Positions 29,729-36,371 of a stretch of 36,371 bases of DNA are shown here, piece by piece. The DNA is taken from assembly GCF_003570985.1 (NCBI RefSeq), contig NZ_QXIW01000029.1, positions 11,419 to 47,789 of the forward strand. The letters run 5' to 3'. Every line of letters starts with the position of its first letter. Within the stretch, counting starts at the first letter, position 1. The notes under the pieces were generated by a model. The model saw only the letters and a program-made list of their open reading frames with translations, made no database searches and had not been told where the DNA came from. Origin of the DNA: Candidatus Cryosericum hinesii (GTDB lineage Bacteria; Caldisericota; Caldisericia; Cryosericales; Cryosericaceae). Position numbers and translations under genes: made by a program.

Positions 29729-30487
29729 ATGGAGTCGTCCTATACGGCACCATTTGCACAGGCATACAATCAACGGTGGACCGGGTTCGTGACGCTGGTC
29801 GGGCCGAGGCTGCGGACCTTGTACGAGCAAGTCTGCCCCCGGGGCGAGCGGTCGGTGCTCGACGTCTGCTGTGGCACTGGGCAGCTGGCGCTGCAGTTTC
29901 TGCAGGCGGGGTACATCGTGACAGGCTTGGACAATTCGGAACCCATGCTAGCCCATGCGCGCATCAATTGCGCTTCGTTCGTATCCTCTGGCGAGGTGTC
30001 CCTTGTCCAGGGTGACGCTGCCGACTTCTCGCTGTCCTCGCGGTTTGGGCTTGCGGTGTCGACGTTCGATGCCCTCAACCACCTGTCCGGCATCGACACC
30101 TTGCTGTCCTGTTTCGCCTGTGTGCACCAATGCCTGCTGCCTGGAGGCCTGTTTGTGTTCGACCTCAATACGGTGATGGGACTGCGACGCTGGAACAATA
30201 TGACTGTGGAGGACGCCCTGGATGCAATGGTCATCAATCGCGGCATGTACGATGAAGGCAAGCGTCAGGGGCGCATCAAGATCTCCGGATTTGTCCGGCA
30301 GGAGTCGGACAGCTGGCTTCGCTTCGACGAGACATTCATGGAAAACGCCTGGTCGGTGCGGGAGGTGACCACGGCGCTGCTGGAGGTCGGGTTCAGTGCG
30401 GTCTACCAGGCGCGTGCCACAGACCTGACCGTACCTCTTGCTGACCCGGAGTCCGAGCCCCGCGTCTTCTTCGTCGCCCGGGTGTAG
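29729..30487 (+). CDS. class I SAM-dependent methyltransferase
   Basis: A 252-residue protein with a Rossmann-type methyltransferase core: motif I V-L-D-V-C-C-G-T-G (43-51), an acidic end of strand 2 in G-L-D-N-S (66-70), and Q-G-D-A-A-D-F further on. The C-terminal half has the layout of small-molecule methyltransferases. The substrate is unknown. GGGAGG 5 bases before ATG 29729 sets the start. It is a single gene with its own promoter and a strong terminator. Confidence 0.85.
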   Translation: MESSYTAPFAQAYNQRWTGFVTLVGPRLRTLYEQVCPRGERSVLDVCCGTGQLALQFLQAGYIVTGLDNSEPMLAHARINCASFVSSGEVSLVQGDAADFSLSSRFGLAVSTFDALNHLSGIDTLLSCFACVHQCLLPGGLFVFDLNTVMGLRRWNNMTVEDALDAMVINRGMYDEGKRQGRIKISGFVRQESDSWLRFDETFMENAWSVREVTTALLEVGFSAVYQARATDLTVPLADPESEPRVFFVARV

Positions 30488-30527
30488 CAGAAAGAGGTCT
30501 TTCCCCATTGTTTCATGGCAGTAGCAG

Positions 30528-30557
30528 AACCGGCCCCGTCTTTGAACGGGGCCGGTT
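30528..30557. terminator. strong hairpin between convergent methyltransferase and ptsI
   Basis: Perfect 12-bp stem AACCGGCCCCGT/ACGGGGCCGGTT (30528-30539 with 30546-30557), 6-base loop, followed on the plus strand by GTTGTTCT. It serves the methyltransferase and probably ptsI from the other side. Confidence 0.88.
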
Positions 30558-30581
30558 GTTGTTCTGCGAGAAAAGAGATGC

Positions 30582-32207
30582 CTAGAGGGACAGGATGATC
30601 TGCTTGGCGCGTGGGATCTTTGCGGAGGACATGGACAGTTCGTCGATGCCCATGGCGATAAGAACAGGAATTGCCTGCGGGTCGCCCGCCAGTTCACCAC
30701 AGACGCCCACCCATTTGCCATGGGCGTGTGCCGCTTCGATGGTCATGCGGATGAGTGATAGTACAGCTGGGTGCAACGGCTGGTATAGATAGTTGAGGTC
30801 GCGGTTCGTTCGATCGGCGGCAAAGGTGTACTGTGTCAGGTCGTTGGTACCGATCGAGAAGAAGTCGACTCTGTCGGCAAGACGCTCCGCATCGAGTGCT
30901 GCAGACGGGATTTCCACCATAATGCCGACCTCGAGGTTGTGGTCATACGCGATTTCTTCTGCGTCCAGTTCCTTGCGCACGCTCTGGAGCAGAAGATTGG
31001 CCTGTTCGATTTCTTCAGCGACAGCGATCATTGGGTACATGATCCGCGTCTTGCCAGCCGTGCTCGCCCGCAGAATGGCGCGCAGCTGAGTCTTGAACAG
31101 TGTTGGTCTGCGCAGACCAAGACGGGTCGCGCGCACGCCGAGGAATGGGTTGGACTCAGCGGGCAGGTGCAGGTATGGGATCTGTTTGTCTCCTCCGATA
31201 TCCAGGGTGCGGATGATGATGGGTTTGGTGCCAAACGCAGTGAGAACAGAGCGGTATGCTTCGACCTGTTCTTCCTCGGTGGGTGGGCTGTCCCGGTCGA
31301 GGAACAGGAACTCCGTACGATACAGGCCGACCCCGTCCGCGCCGAACCGCAGGGCTGTGGCGACATCACCAGGGCCGCCGATGTTGGCAGAAACCTCAAT
31401 ATGCTTGCCGTTTCCGAGGACCACTTCCTTATCCTTGTACTGGGTCAGGAGCTCCTGTTCTGCCGCAAGGGCGCGGGCGCGCTCTTCGAGGGTCGCACGT
31501 TCCTCGGGGGTGGGGTCCAGAACAACCGTCCCGGCGGCTCCGTCGACGCCCAGGCGTGCGTGTTCGTCGACGCCTGCAAGCGCCGTTCCCAAGCCGACAA
31601 CGGCGGGAAGGCCGAGTGCCTGAGCAAGGATGGCCGTATGGCTTGTTGTGCTACCCTGTTCTGTCACAAAGCCCAGCACATTCTCGCGGTCGACGGATGC
31701 GGTATCCGCTGGAGCAAGGTCACGGGCAACGACGATCGCCCGATACGGCAGGGCGCGCAGGTCGGCCTTGGGCGTTCCCAGGAGGGCGCGGACCACACGA
31801 TCCCCGACATCCCGGATATCCTTGGCTCGCTCACGGAAGTAGGCGTCGGCCAGGTTGTCCATAAGCTGGGCACTGTCCTCATAGGCGCGGTGTACGGCTG
31901 CTGCGGTGCTGTATCCTTCTCGCGCATACCGTTCCATGGCCTCCTGCAGCGTCGGGTCGTCCAGGAACATCTGATACGCGGAGAAGATCTCGGCTTCCTT
32001 GCTCTTGCCTTGTTCTTCCATACGTGCGTGCAGTGCCTCGACCTGATGATGGACGCTCTCGTTTGCCAGACTGATCGCCTTGAGTTTCTCCTCCGCGGAG
32101 ATGGAGTCGTGAGATTCGAGATCCAGAACGACGTCATCCGGGCGATAGATGTACACTCGACCGACGGCGATGCCTGCTGATGCAGCAATTCCTTTGAGGG
32201 TGCTCAT
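30582..32207 (-). CDS. ptsI: PTS enzyme I (phosphoenolpyruvate-protein phosphotransferase)
   Basis: A 541-residue EI. It takes phosphate from PEP and passes it to HPr. The phospho-histidine is His190 in G-S-T-T-S-H-T-A-I; most EIs read G-G-R-T-S-H-T-A-I, so the Arg before the site is Thr here. The C-terminal PEP-binding barrel keeps T-L-D-I-G-G-D-K, M-V-E-I-P-S-A, G-T-N-D-L-T-Q-Y and the reactive-Cys loop G-V-C-G-E-L-A-G-D. The ATG overlaps the HPr stop by 4 bases (ATGA), so the pair is translationally coupled. No EII sugar permease is in the window. Confidence 0.95.
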   Translation of the reverse strand: MSTLKGIAASAGIAVGRVYIYRPDDVVLDLESHDSISAEEKLKAISLANESVHHQVEALHARMEEQGKSKEAEIFSAYQMFLDDPTLQEAMERYAREGYSTAAAVHRAYEDSAQLMDNLADAYFRERAKDIRDVGDRVVRALLGTPKADLRALPYRAIVVARDLAPADTASVDRENVLGFVTEQGSTTSHTAILAQALGLPAVVGLGTALAGVDEHARLGVDGAAGTVVLDPTPEERATLEERARALAAEQELLTQYKDKEVVLGNGKHIEVSANIGGPGDVATALRFGADGVGLYRTEFLFLDRDSPPTEEEQVEAYRSVLTAFGTKPIIIRTLDIGGDKQIPYLHLPAESNPFLGVRATRLGLRRPTLFKTQLRAILRASTAGKTRIMYPMIAVAEEIEQANLLLQSVRKELDAEEIAYDHNLEVGIMVEIPSAALDAERLADRVDFFSIGTNDLTQYTFAADRTNRDLNYLYQPLHPAVLSLIRMTIEAAHAHGKWVGVCGELAGDPQAIPVLIAMGIDELSMSSAKIPRAKQIILSL

Positions 32208-32473
32208 TCTTCTTCGCCCATGGTGGTTGTCAGCAGAGTCTCCAGAGCGTCGAGTGCTGCAGTCTCATCAGCTCCTTCAGCCTCCACTTCGATGACAGAG
32301 TCCTTGCCAGCGCCCAGGGAAAGGACGCCGAGGATACTCTTGGCATCTACTGTACGACCTTCACGAGTAATTCTGATCTTTGACTTGAAGTGCACCGCTG
32401 TCTGAACGAACAACGTGGCGGGACGTGCATGCAACCCACTCTTGTTGTGAACGGTAAACGTTCGCGCTGTCAT
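32204..32473 (-). CDS. ptsH: phosphocarrier protein HPr
   Basis: An 89-residue HPr. Catalytic His15 is in G-L-H-A-R-P-A (13-19) and the regulatory Ser46 in A-K-S-I-L-G-V-L (44-51), the site used by HPr kinase where that exists. The start is ATG 32471-32473, with GGGGAGG 10 bases upstream, and gives the normal HPr length; longer frames up to 32560 are unlikely. It is first in the ptsH-ptsI operon. A possible promoter is TACACT with a TTGCAT-like -35 near 32535-32560, and a CCCCAC/GTGGGG stem lies in the leader. Confidence 0.95.
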   Translation of the reverse strand: MTARTFTVHNKSGLHARPATLFVQTAVHFKSKIRITREGRTVDAKSILGVLSLGAGKDSVIEVEAEGADETAALDALETLLTTTMGEEE

Positions 32474-32604
32474 AGTGCCATTGCCTCCCCGGGCATTCCC
32501 CACGCTTTCGGTCGTGGTGGGGCGTCGACAGTCAGTGTACTTCGGAGACAGGGAATGCAACGAAGAATCGTGAACAGCAGCAGATTACTACTTCCGGCCT
32601 GCTG

Positions 32605-33666
32605 TCAGTCTTCGACTGTGGCTGCTGCGGGCGGAGTCGCTGCGGTCCGGAACGTGGTGTCCGATCCTGCCGTGAGGCTGCCGTCCAGGGCAACTCCCAC
32701 CAGACGCGTGTGATACAGTGTATCCGGCTGGAGTCCCGTGACTGCAAAATGAATATCATTGGTCATGTTTCCGAGGAGCGGCCCCTGCTTGTTGGTGGCG
32801 AAGCCATAAGTTTCTGAAACGCCATATTCGAAGAACCAGAGAACTAGCTGACTATCAGGTTTGATGACTCCGTTCAGCACTGCCGACGTTAACATTACTA
32901 ATGATGGAGCCAGCGTTGTGACGAGATTTGCGGGCTTGACTGATTCGAGTTGAGGGTCGAGAACAGCGGCATGAACTGAACTTCTTGACGTCACGGCAGG
33001 CTGGGCCACAACGGCCGTCTTTGCGGAAATTGCAGGTTTGGGAGTCACAACAGCTGTTTTTGCAGAGGCCGCGGGCTTGGAAGCCACCGCGACCGTGATC
33101 GGCGATTTGACGATGTGGTAGTACTTCACATACGTCCAGGCGCTGAACAGCCAGCCGAGAGTTGTATTCTTCCGGTCAAAGGTGTGGGCGTTGAAAAGGG
33201 GTTGGCCGTTCGATTGTTTGGCCGAGACAATGACCGCGTGACGCAGACCGAGCCAGTTGCCGAAAATGGCGACATCACCAGGTTGCAGACCAGTCGGCGC
33301 GCGCGACCTCGAGGACGTCTTCCAGATAGTGGCTTTGAGAGTTTTCGTCAGGAAGGCGTCCAGGTTCACACACTCCCCAATGCTTCCGCTTGTGTCGGCC
33401 GAAGCGCTTGCTCGCAGGTTGAGTCCGCCTGCAATAAGGCACTGTGAAACGAAGTTGGCGCAATCACCGACACCGTAGCTCTGGAATTTGGGATTGCGCT
33501 TGTTCCACCACTGGTTCGCATACTGGATAGCTTTGAGAGGGTTGTACGTCCCAGCGCTGACGCGTGGGGCAGGAGCAAGAACTACCGAGGAGGCTGTCGC
33601 CACGATGATGGCCAGAACAATGGCAATCTGCCTTCTCCAGCGTACTTCTGCTTTCGAGTTTGTCAC
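32605..33666 (-). CDS. secreted amidase-domain protein with fibronectin-like C-terminus
   Basis: A 353-residue exported protein with a signal peptide (about 1-38). The amidase (Amidase_6, NlpC/P60-like) domain at about 40-185 has Cys69 in G-D-C-A-N-F-V-S-Q-C, His143 in L-R-H-A-V-I-V-S, and Asn159/His161. Then come a linker with the repeated unit K-P-A-x-S-A-K-T-A-V-V (197-207 and 210-220) and a fibronectin type III-like end (about 260-345: L-Q-P-D-T-L-Y-H-T-R). Such domains cleave or bind cell wall peptides. The start is GTG 33664-33666, with AAGGAG 7 bases before; an ATG at 33690 is less likely. A promoter lies at 33742-33770. Confidence 0.82.
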   Translation of the reverse strand: MTNSKAEVRWRRQIAIVLAIIVATASSVVLAPAPRVSAGTYNPLKAIQYANQWWNKRNPKFQSYGVGDCANFVSQCLIAGGLNLRASASADTSGSIGECVNLDAFLTKTLKATIWKTSSRSRAPTGLQPGDVAIFGNWLGLRHAVIVSAKQSNGQPLFNAHTFDRKNTTLGWLFSAWTYVKYYHIVKSPITVAVASKPAASAKTAVVTPKPAISAKTAVVAQPAVTSRSSVHAAVLDPQLESVKPANLVTTLAPSLVMLTSAVLNGVIKPDSQLVLWFFEYGVSETYGFATNKQGPLLGNMTNDIHFAVTGLQPDTLYHTRLVGVALDGSLTAGSDTTFRTAATPPAAATVED

Positions 33667-33741
33667 AGTACAACTCCTTACTTCCCACATGGTCCGACTT
33701 AGGATGGCCAGATAAGGGGAGCCCTTCCCTTCTGCCAAGTT

Positions 33742-33770
33742 CATTAAAGCCAAGCCGGTTGTCTTGTCAA
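33742..33770 (-). promoter_or_regulatory. promoter for the amidase-domain gene
   Basis: Minus strand TTGACA (33765-33770), 17-base spacer, TTAATG (33742-33747). Confidence 0.5.
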
Positions 33771-33802
33771 GAGCGCAAGAATGTAATCTGCTCCTTCCAC
33801 CG

Positions 33803-35080
33803 CTAACGAAGGAGATTGCGAAGCGTGTCGACCAGGAGAAGGACGTTGAGGCCACTGACGACGACGGTCGTCGTCCACAGGAAGACGCGGTCGAGTATAG
33901 TGTTCACATACTTTCCCATCACGCGCGGGTTTGAGGTGAGCAGAATCTGCAGGACGATCGTCCACGGGAGCTGAATGGAGAGTGCTATCTGGCTGAAGAT
34001 CAGGCCCTTGAACGGGTTGGTGATCACGAGCGTAATCAGCAGAGCTCCAAGCAGTGTTATCATGATGCCCAACCTGGTGTGATTGTCCGACGGATCATAG
34101 GGTTCCCCGGACATGCCCGCAACAATACTGCCGCCAGCCATGCCCGCAGTGACTGAAGATGAGAGGCCGGCCATGAGAAGTGCTCCACCGAAGACGATGG
34201 CGGCTGCCCGGCCCAGCATCGGCTGCAACATGGCTTGAGCCTGTCCAAGTTCTGTGACGGCGGTTCTGCTGACAAAGAATGTCGCTGCGGCAAGGATGAT
34301 CATGGAGCTGTTGATGGCCCAGCCGATCACCATGGAGTTCAGGGTGTCCACGAATTCGAACCGGAGTTGCTTTTCTATGACGTCTGCACCCTTCTGGTTC
34401 AGTTGGCGGCTCTGGATGATCTCGCTGTGCAGGAAGAGGTTATGCGGCATGACGACGGCGCCGAGGACACTCATGATGACAGGAATGGAGCCCAGGGGTA
34501 TGGCGGGGGTAACCCACCCGGTCGCCACCTCTGCCCAGGGGATACGCACGAGCGACAACTCATACAGGAAAGAAAGCCCTATCAGCGACACGAATGCGAT
34601 GATGAGCTTCTCGATGCGCCGGTAACCGTTGCTGAGAAGGAGCCAGATGACAGCGGCCGACACGAGAATGGCGCCGATACGCAGAGGCAGCTTGAACAGC
34701 AGGTTGAGCCCAATAGCGGCTCCCATGATCTCCGCAAGGGCCGTGGAGATGCAGGCGGCAACAGCCGATCCGAGAACAAGGCGGGCGAACCAGGGACGCA
34801 TGAACTTCGTGGCTGCCTCGGAGATGCATAGACCCGTGACGATGCCCAGGTGGGCGGCATTATGCTGCAGGACGATAAGCATCAGTGTCGACAGGGTCAC
34901 CATCCACAGGAGGCGATAACCATAAAGCGAGCCTGCAGCAACATTCGATGCCCAGTTGCCGGGGTCGATGAAGCCGACGGTGACGAGAAAGCCGGGACCA
35001 ATGTACTTCAGGAGTTCCAATGCCTGAAGACGCGGAGTATGACCGTTGAATGATTTCTGGATCCGTGTACGCAGATTCAT
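33803..35080 (-). CDS. mntH: NRAMP-family manganese/iron transporter
   Basis: A 425-residue NRAMP protein with about eleven membrane helices that imports Mn2+ (or Fe2+) with protons. Metal-site motifs are intact: D-P-G-N-W (39-43) in helix 1 and M-P-H-N-L-F-L-H-S in helix 6. No ribosome site precedes ATG 35078-35080, and the -10 box of the only good promoter ends 6 bases upstream, so translation is probably leaderless. Any later ATG would remove helix 1. It is divergent from cas6. No manganese riboswitch or MntR box was recognised. Confidence 0.93.
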   Translation of the reverse strand: MNLRTRIQKSFNGHTPRLQALELLKYIGPGFLVTVGFIDPGNWASNVAAGSLYGYRLLWMVTLSTLMLIVLQHNAAHLGIVTGLCISEAATKFMRPWFARLVLGSAVAACISTALAEIMGAAIGLNLLFKLPLRIGAILVSAAVIWLLLSNGYRRIEKLIIAFVSLIGLSFLYELSLVRIPWAEVATGWVTPAIPLGSIPVIMSVLGAVVMPHNLFLHSEIIQSRQLNQKGADVIEKQLRFEFVDTLNSMVIGWAINSSMIILAAATFFVSRTAVTELGQAQAMLQPMLGRAAAIVFGGALLMAGLSSSVTAGMAGGSIVAGMSGEPYDPSDNHTRLGIMITLLGALLITLVITNPFKGLIFSQIALSIQLPWTIVLQILLTSNPRVMGKYVNTILDRVFLWTTTVVVSGLNVLLLVDTLRNLLR

Positions 35081-35086
35081 GAGCTG

Positions 35087-35114
35087 AGTATATGTGGCCC
35101 GGGAATGTCATCAA
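35087..35114 (-). promoter_or_regulatory. promoter for mntH, leaderless geometry
   Basis: Minus strand TTGATG (35109-35114), 16-base spacer, TATACT (35087-35092), then 6 bases to the ATG. The predicted start site falls on or next to the A of the start codon. Confidence 0.55.
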
Positions 35115-35156
35115 GCGTCTGCGGGCAGGTCTTGCCGGTTCCTCTTGAAGTTGTGG

Positions 35157-35184
35157 TTGCACCGCGCCTGACAACTCCTATAAT
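35157..35184 (+). promoter_or_regulatory. promoter for cas6
   Basis: TTGCAC (35157-35162), 16-base spacer, TATAAT (35179-35184), within an AT-rich patch. The leader of about 105 bases contains a CCCCAG/CTGGGG stem-loop (35217-35231 area) before the GGAGG ribosome site. Confidence 0.65.
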
Positions 35185-35295
35185 AATATATCTACAGCAG
35201 GACATTCGAACGAGCACCCCAGTGGCTGGGGCGCGTCATGGCCATAATGGCTCACCTTTCCGGTTGTCTGTTCTCTGAATTGAGTGGAGGTTTCT

Positions 35296-36371
35296 ATGCG
35301 TATCAGGATCGAAGTACAGAGCGCTCTCGACAAGTTCATTTTGCCTCAGGGGTACAACCCCTACGTGCAGGGGCTTGTCAATGCGTGCATCCCCGAAGAC
35401 ATCAAGTGGTCTGGCATCGCGACGGGCACGGAAGAAGCCCATTTCAAGCTCTTCACCTTCTCACAGCTGTATGCGAAGTCGGTGGAACGTATCGACATCG
35501 CCCCGCGTGATGGAGTTGAAGCGGACGGACACGTTCACTATCAGCTGGTGATGTCATCACCTGTCTGGTTCTACCTGTCGTCGCCCAGTCCCGAGTTTAT
35601 CGAGGCACTCACGCCTCGCCTGCAGCAGGCCCACGACCTTCACCTCGAGCGGAACCTCGTGCAATCGGTACGTGTTGTTGCTGCCTACCCCGTTACCATC
35701 CCCACTCACGGGCTGGTCACATGGCGAATTCGCACCATCAGCCCCATCACCGTGTACCAGAGCGAGAGCAAGGACAGCAACTCCGCACACTACTTTGCGC
35801 CCGATGACCCGCTGTTCGCCAAGCTTGTCCTGGACAATGCCGTTCGCAAGTACTACGCCTGGACACAGGAGAAGGCCCCCAGCGATGGGTTCAGCATCAG
35901 CTGTCTCGACCATACGCCGCATCTTGCCGTCATTTCGTTCAAGGACACGCCCGTGCATGGCTATACCGGACGTTTCCAGTTGACTGGAGATGCCAAGCTG
36001 TTGTCGTTCCTGTACGAATCCGGCCTGGGAGGCAAGAACTCTCATGGCTTCGGGATGTTCGACATAGCGCCTGAGGGAGAGGACGATGCCCATTGGCGCC
36101 GCAGGACAGAAGAAGACACTCATGAGGTGCACAGGACTCCTTCAACGCCTATGGCCGCTGCCGATCAGGAAAGACCCGATCGTCCCGAGCGGTCCAGCAG
36201 TCGTGGGCAGGAAGGGCACGTGTGGCACGGCGAGCATCATGGTGCGGCGGGCGAGAGCAGCCCCTCGCGAAGTGCAGGATCCAGAGATGATCGGACGCAT
36301 ACCAGCCGTCCTCGTCCCCAGGGTGAGCATTCAGACCGCCCGCAATCGGACAGACCGCACACAGAGCGTTC
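35296..36371 (+). CDS. cas6: CRISPR-associated endoribonuclease Cas6, partial, with long hydrophilic tail
   Basis: An open frame of 358 codons running off the window. Residues 1 to about 258 are a complete Cas6: a beta-rich first half with F-K-L-F-T-F-S (50-56), T-I-S-P-I-T-V-Y (148-155), and the C-terminal glycine-rich loop G-L-G-G-K-N-S-H-G-F-G-M (243-254) that grips repeat RNA. Cas6 cuts pre-crRNA in type I and III systems. From about 260 on, at least 98 further residues are rich in R, H, S, E, D, P and G with no hydrophobic core, which is not normal for Cas6. GGAGG 5 bases before ATG 35296 sets the start. More cas genes and an array are expected to the right. Confidence 0.85.
   Translation, partial: MRIRIEVQSALDKFILPQGYNPYVQGLVNACIPEDIKWSGIATGTEEAHFKLFTFSQLYAKSVERIDIAPRDGVEADGHVHYQLVMSSPVWFYLSSPSPEFIEALTPRLQQAHDLHLERNLVQSVRVVAAYPVTIPTHGLVTWRIRTISPITVYQSESKDSNSAHYFAPDDPLFAKLVLDNAVRKYYAWTQEKAPSDGFSISCLDHTPHLAVISFKDTPVHGYTGRFQLTGDAKLLSFLYESGLGGKNSHGFGMFDIAPEGEDDAHWRRRTEEDTHEVHRTPSTPMAAADQERPDRPERSSSRGQEGHVWHGEHHGAAGESSPSRSAGSRDDRTHTSRPRPQGEHSDRPQSDRPHTER

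Noticed and set aside
30939-32180. Rightward open frame of 413 codons
   Set aside because: Antisense to ptsI; no start context and no family likeness.
35185-36371. CRISPR array near cas6
   Set aside because: I looked for regularly spaced repeats around cas6 and found none inside the window; an array may lie beyond the right end.

Overview
The window looks like a chromosomal segment of a GC-rich anaerobic bacterium. Rubrerythrin, formate-tetrahydrofolate ligase, a pyrophosphate-type phosphofructokinase, GTP-dependent PEP carboxykinase and the ATP-cone start of what is probably a ribonucleotide reductase all fit an anaerobe. Promoters are bacterial sigma-70-like, very often with a TACAAT -10 box. 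Most genes have a GGAGG-type ribosome site, but two transporter genes seem to be leaderless. A deep-branching lineage such as the Caldisericota (Candidatus Cryosericum) would fit the mix. That is a guess from gene content, not from a marker gene. No rRNA, tRNA, insertion sequence or CRISPR array was found.

Layout. At 1-99 is the start of a leftward ATP-cone protein. At 439-4253 a leftward DUF58 / DUF4129 membrane protein / MoxR ATPase group. At 4503-6342 two rightward DegV proteins, converging on an EamA transporter (6302-7201). At 7347-12227 a leftward four-gene operon: PPi-type PFK, ATP-type PFK paralogue, histidine kinase, NtrC-type regulator. At 12228-12525 an intergenic region with two strong stem-loops. 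At 12526-16794 rightward SdpI-like protein, class II glutamine amidotransferase, UppP and formate-THF ligase. At 16897-23244 a long rightward series: rubrerythrin, hotdog thioesterase, two cyclophilins, three DegV proteins and a protein with a helical-repeat N-terminus and an F420-ligase-like C-terminus, closed by a strong terminator.

Further right, 23320-26430 is accessory: a small secreted or anchored protein, a two-gene unit (unknown protein plus winged-helix/PD-(D/E)XK nuclease-like protein), a chagasin-type protease inhibitor and a cupin. Then come PEP carboxykinase, a DUF2334 deacetylase-like exported protein, a methyltransferase, PTS enzyme I and HPr, a secreted amidase-like protein, a manganese transporter, and finally cas6 running off the right end with an odd hydrophilic tail.

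Most noteworthy: five DegV (fatty-acid-binding) genes lie in 17 kb. degV3 and degV4 come from a tandem duplication that also copied the last 28 codons of the neighbouring cyclophilin gene. degV4 and degV5 have lost the histidine that holds the fatty-acid carboxylate in characterised relatives. The ATP-type PFK paralogue carries substitutions at two active-site positions and sits in one operon with a PPi-type PFK and a two-component system. Also worth checking are the nuclease pair, the cas6 tail, and the structured intergenic RNA candidate near 12.3 kb.
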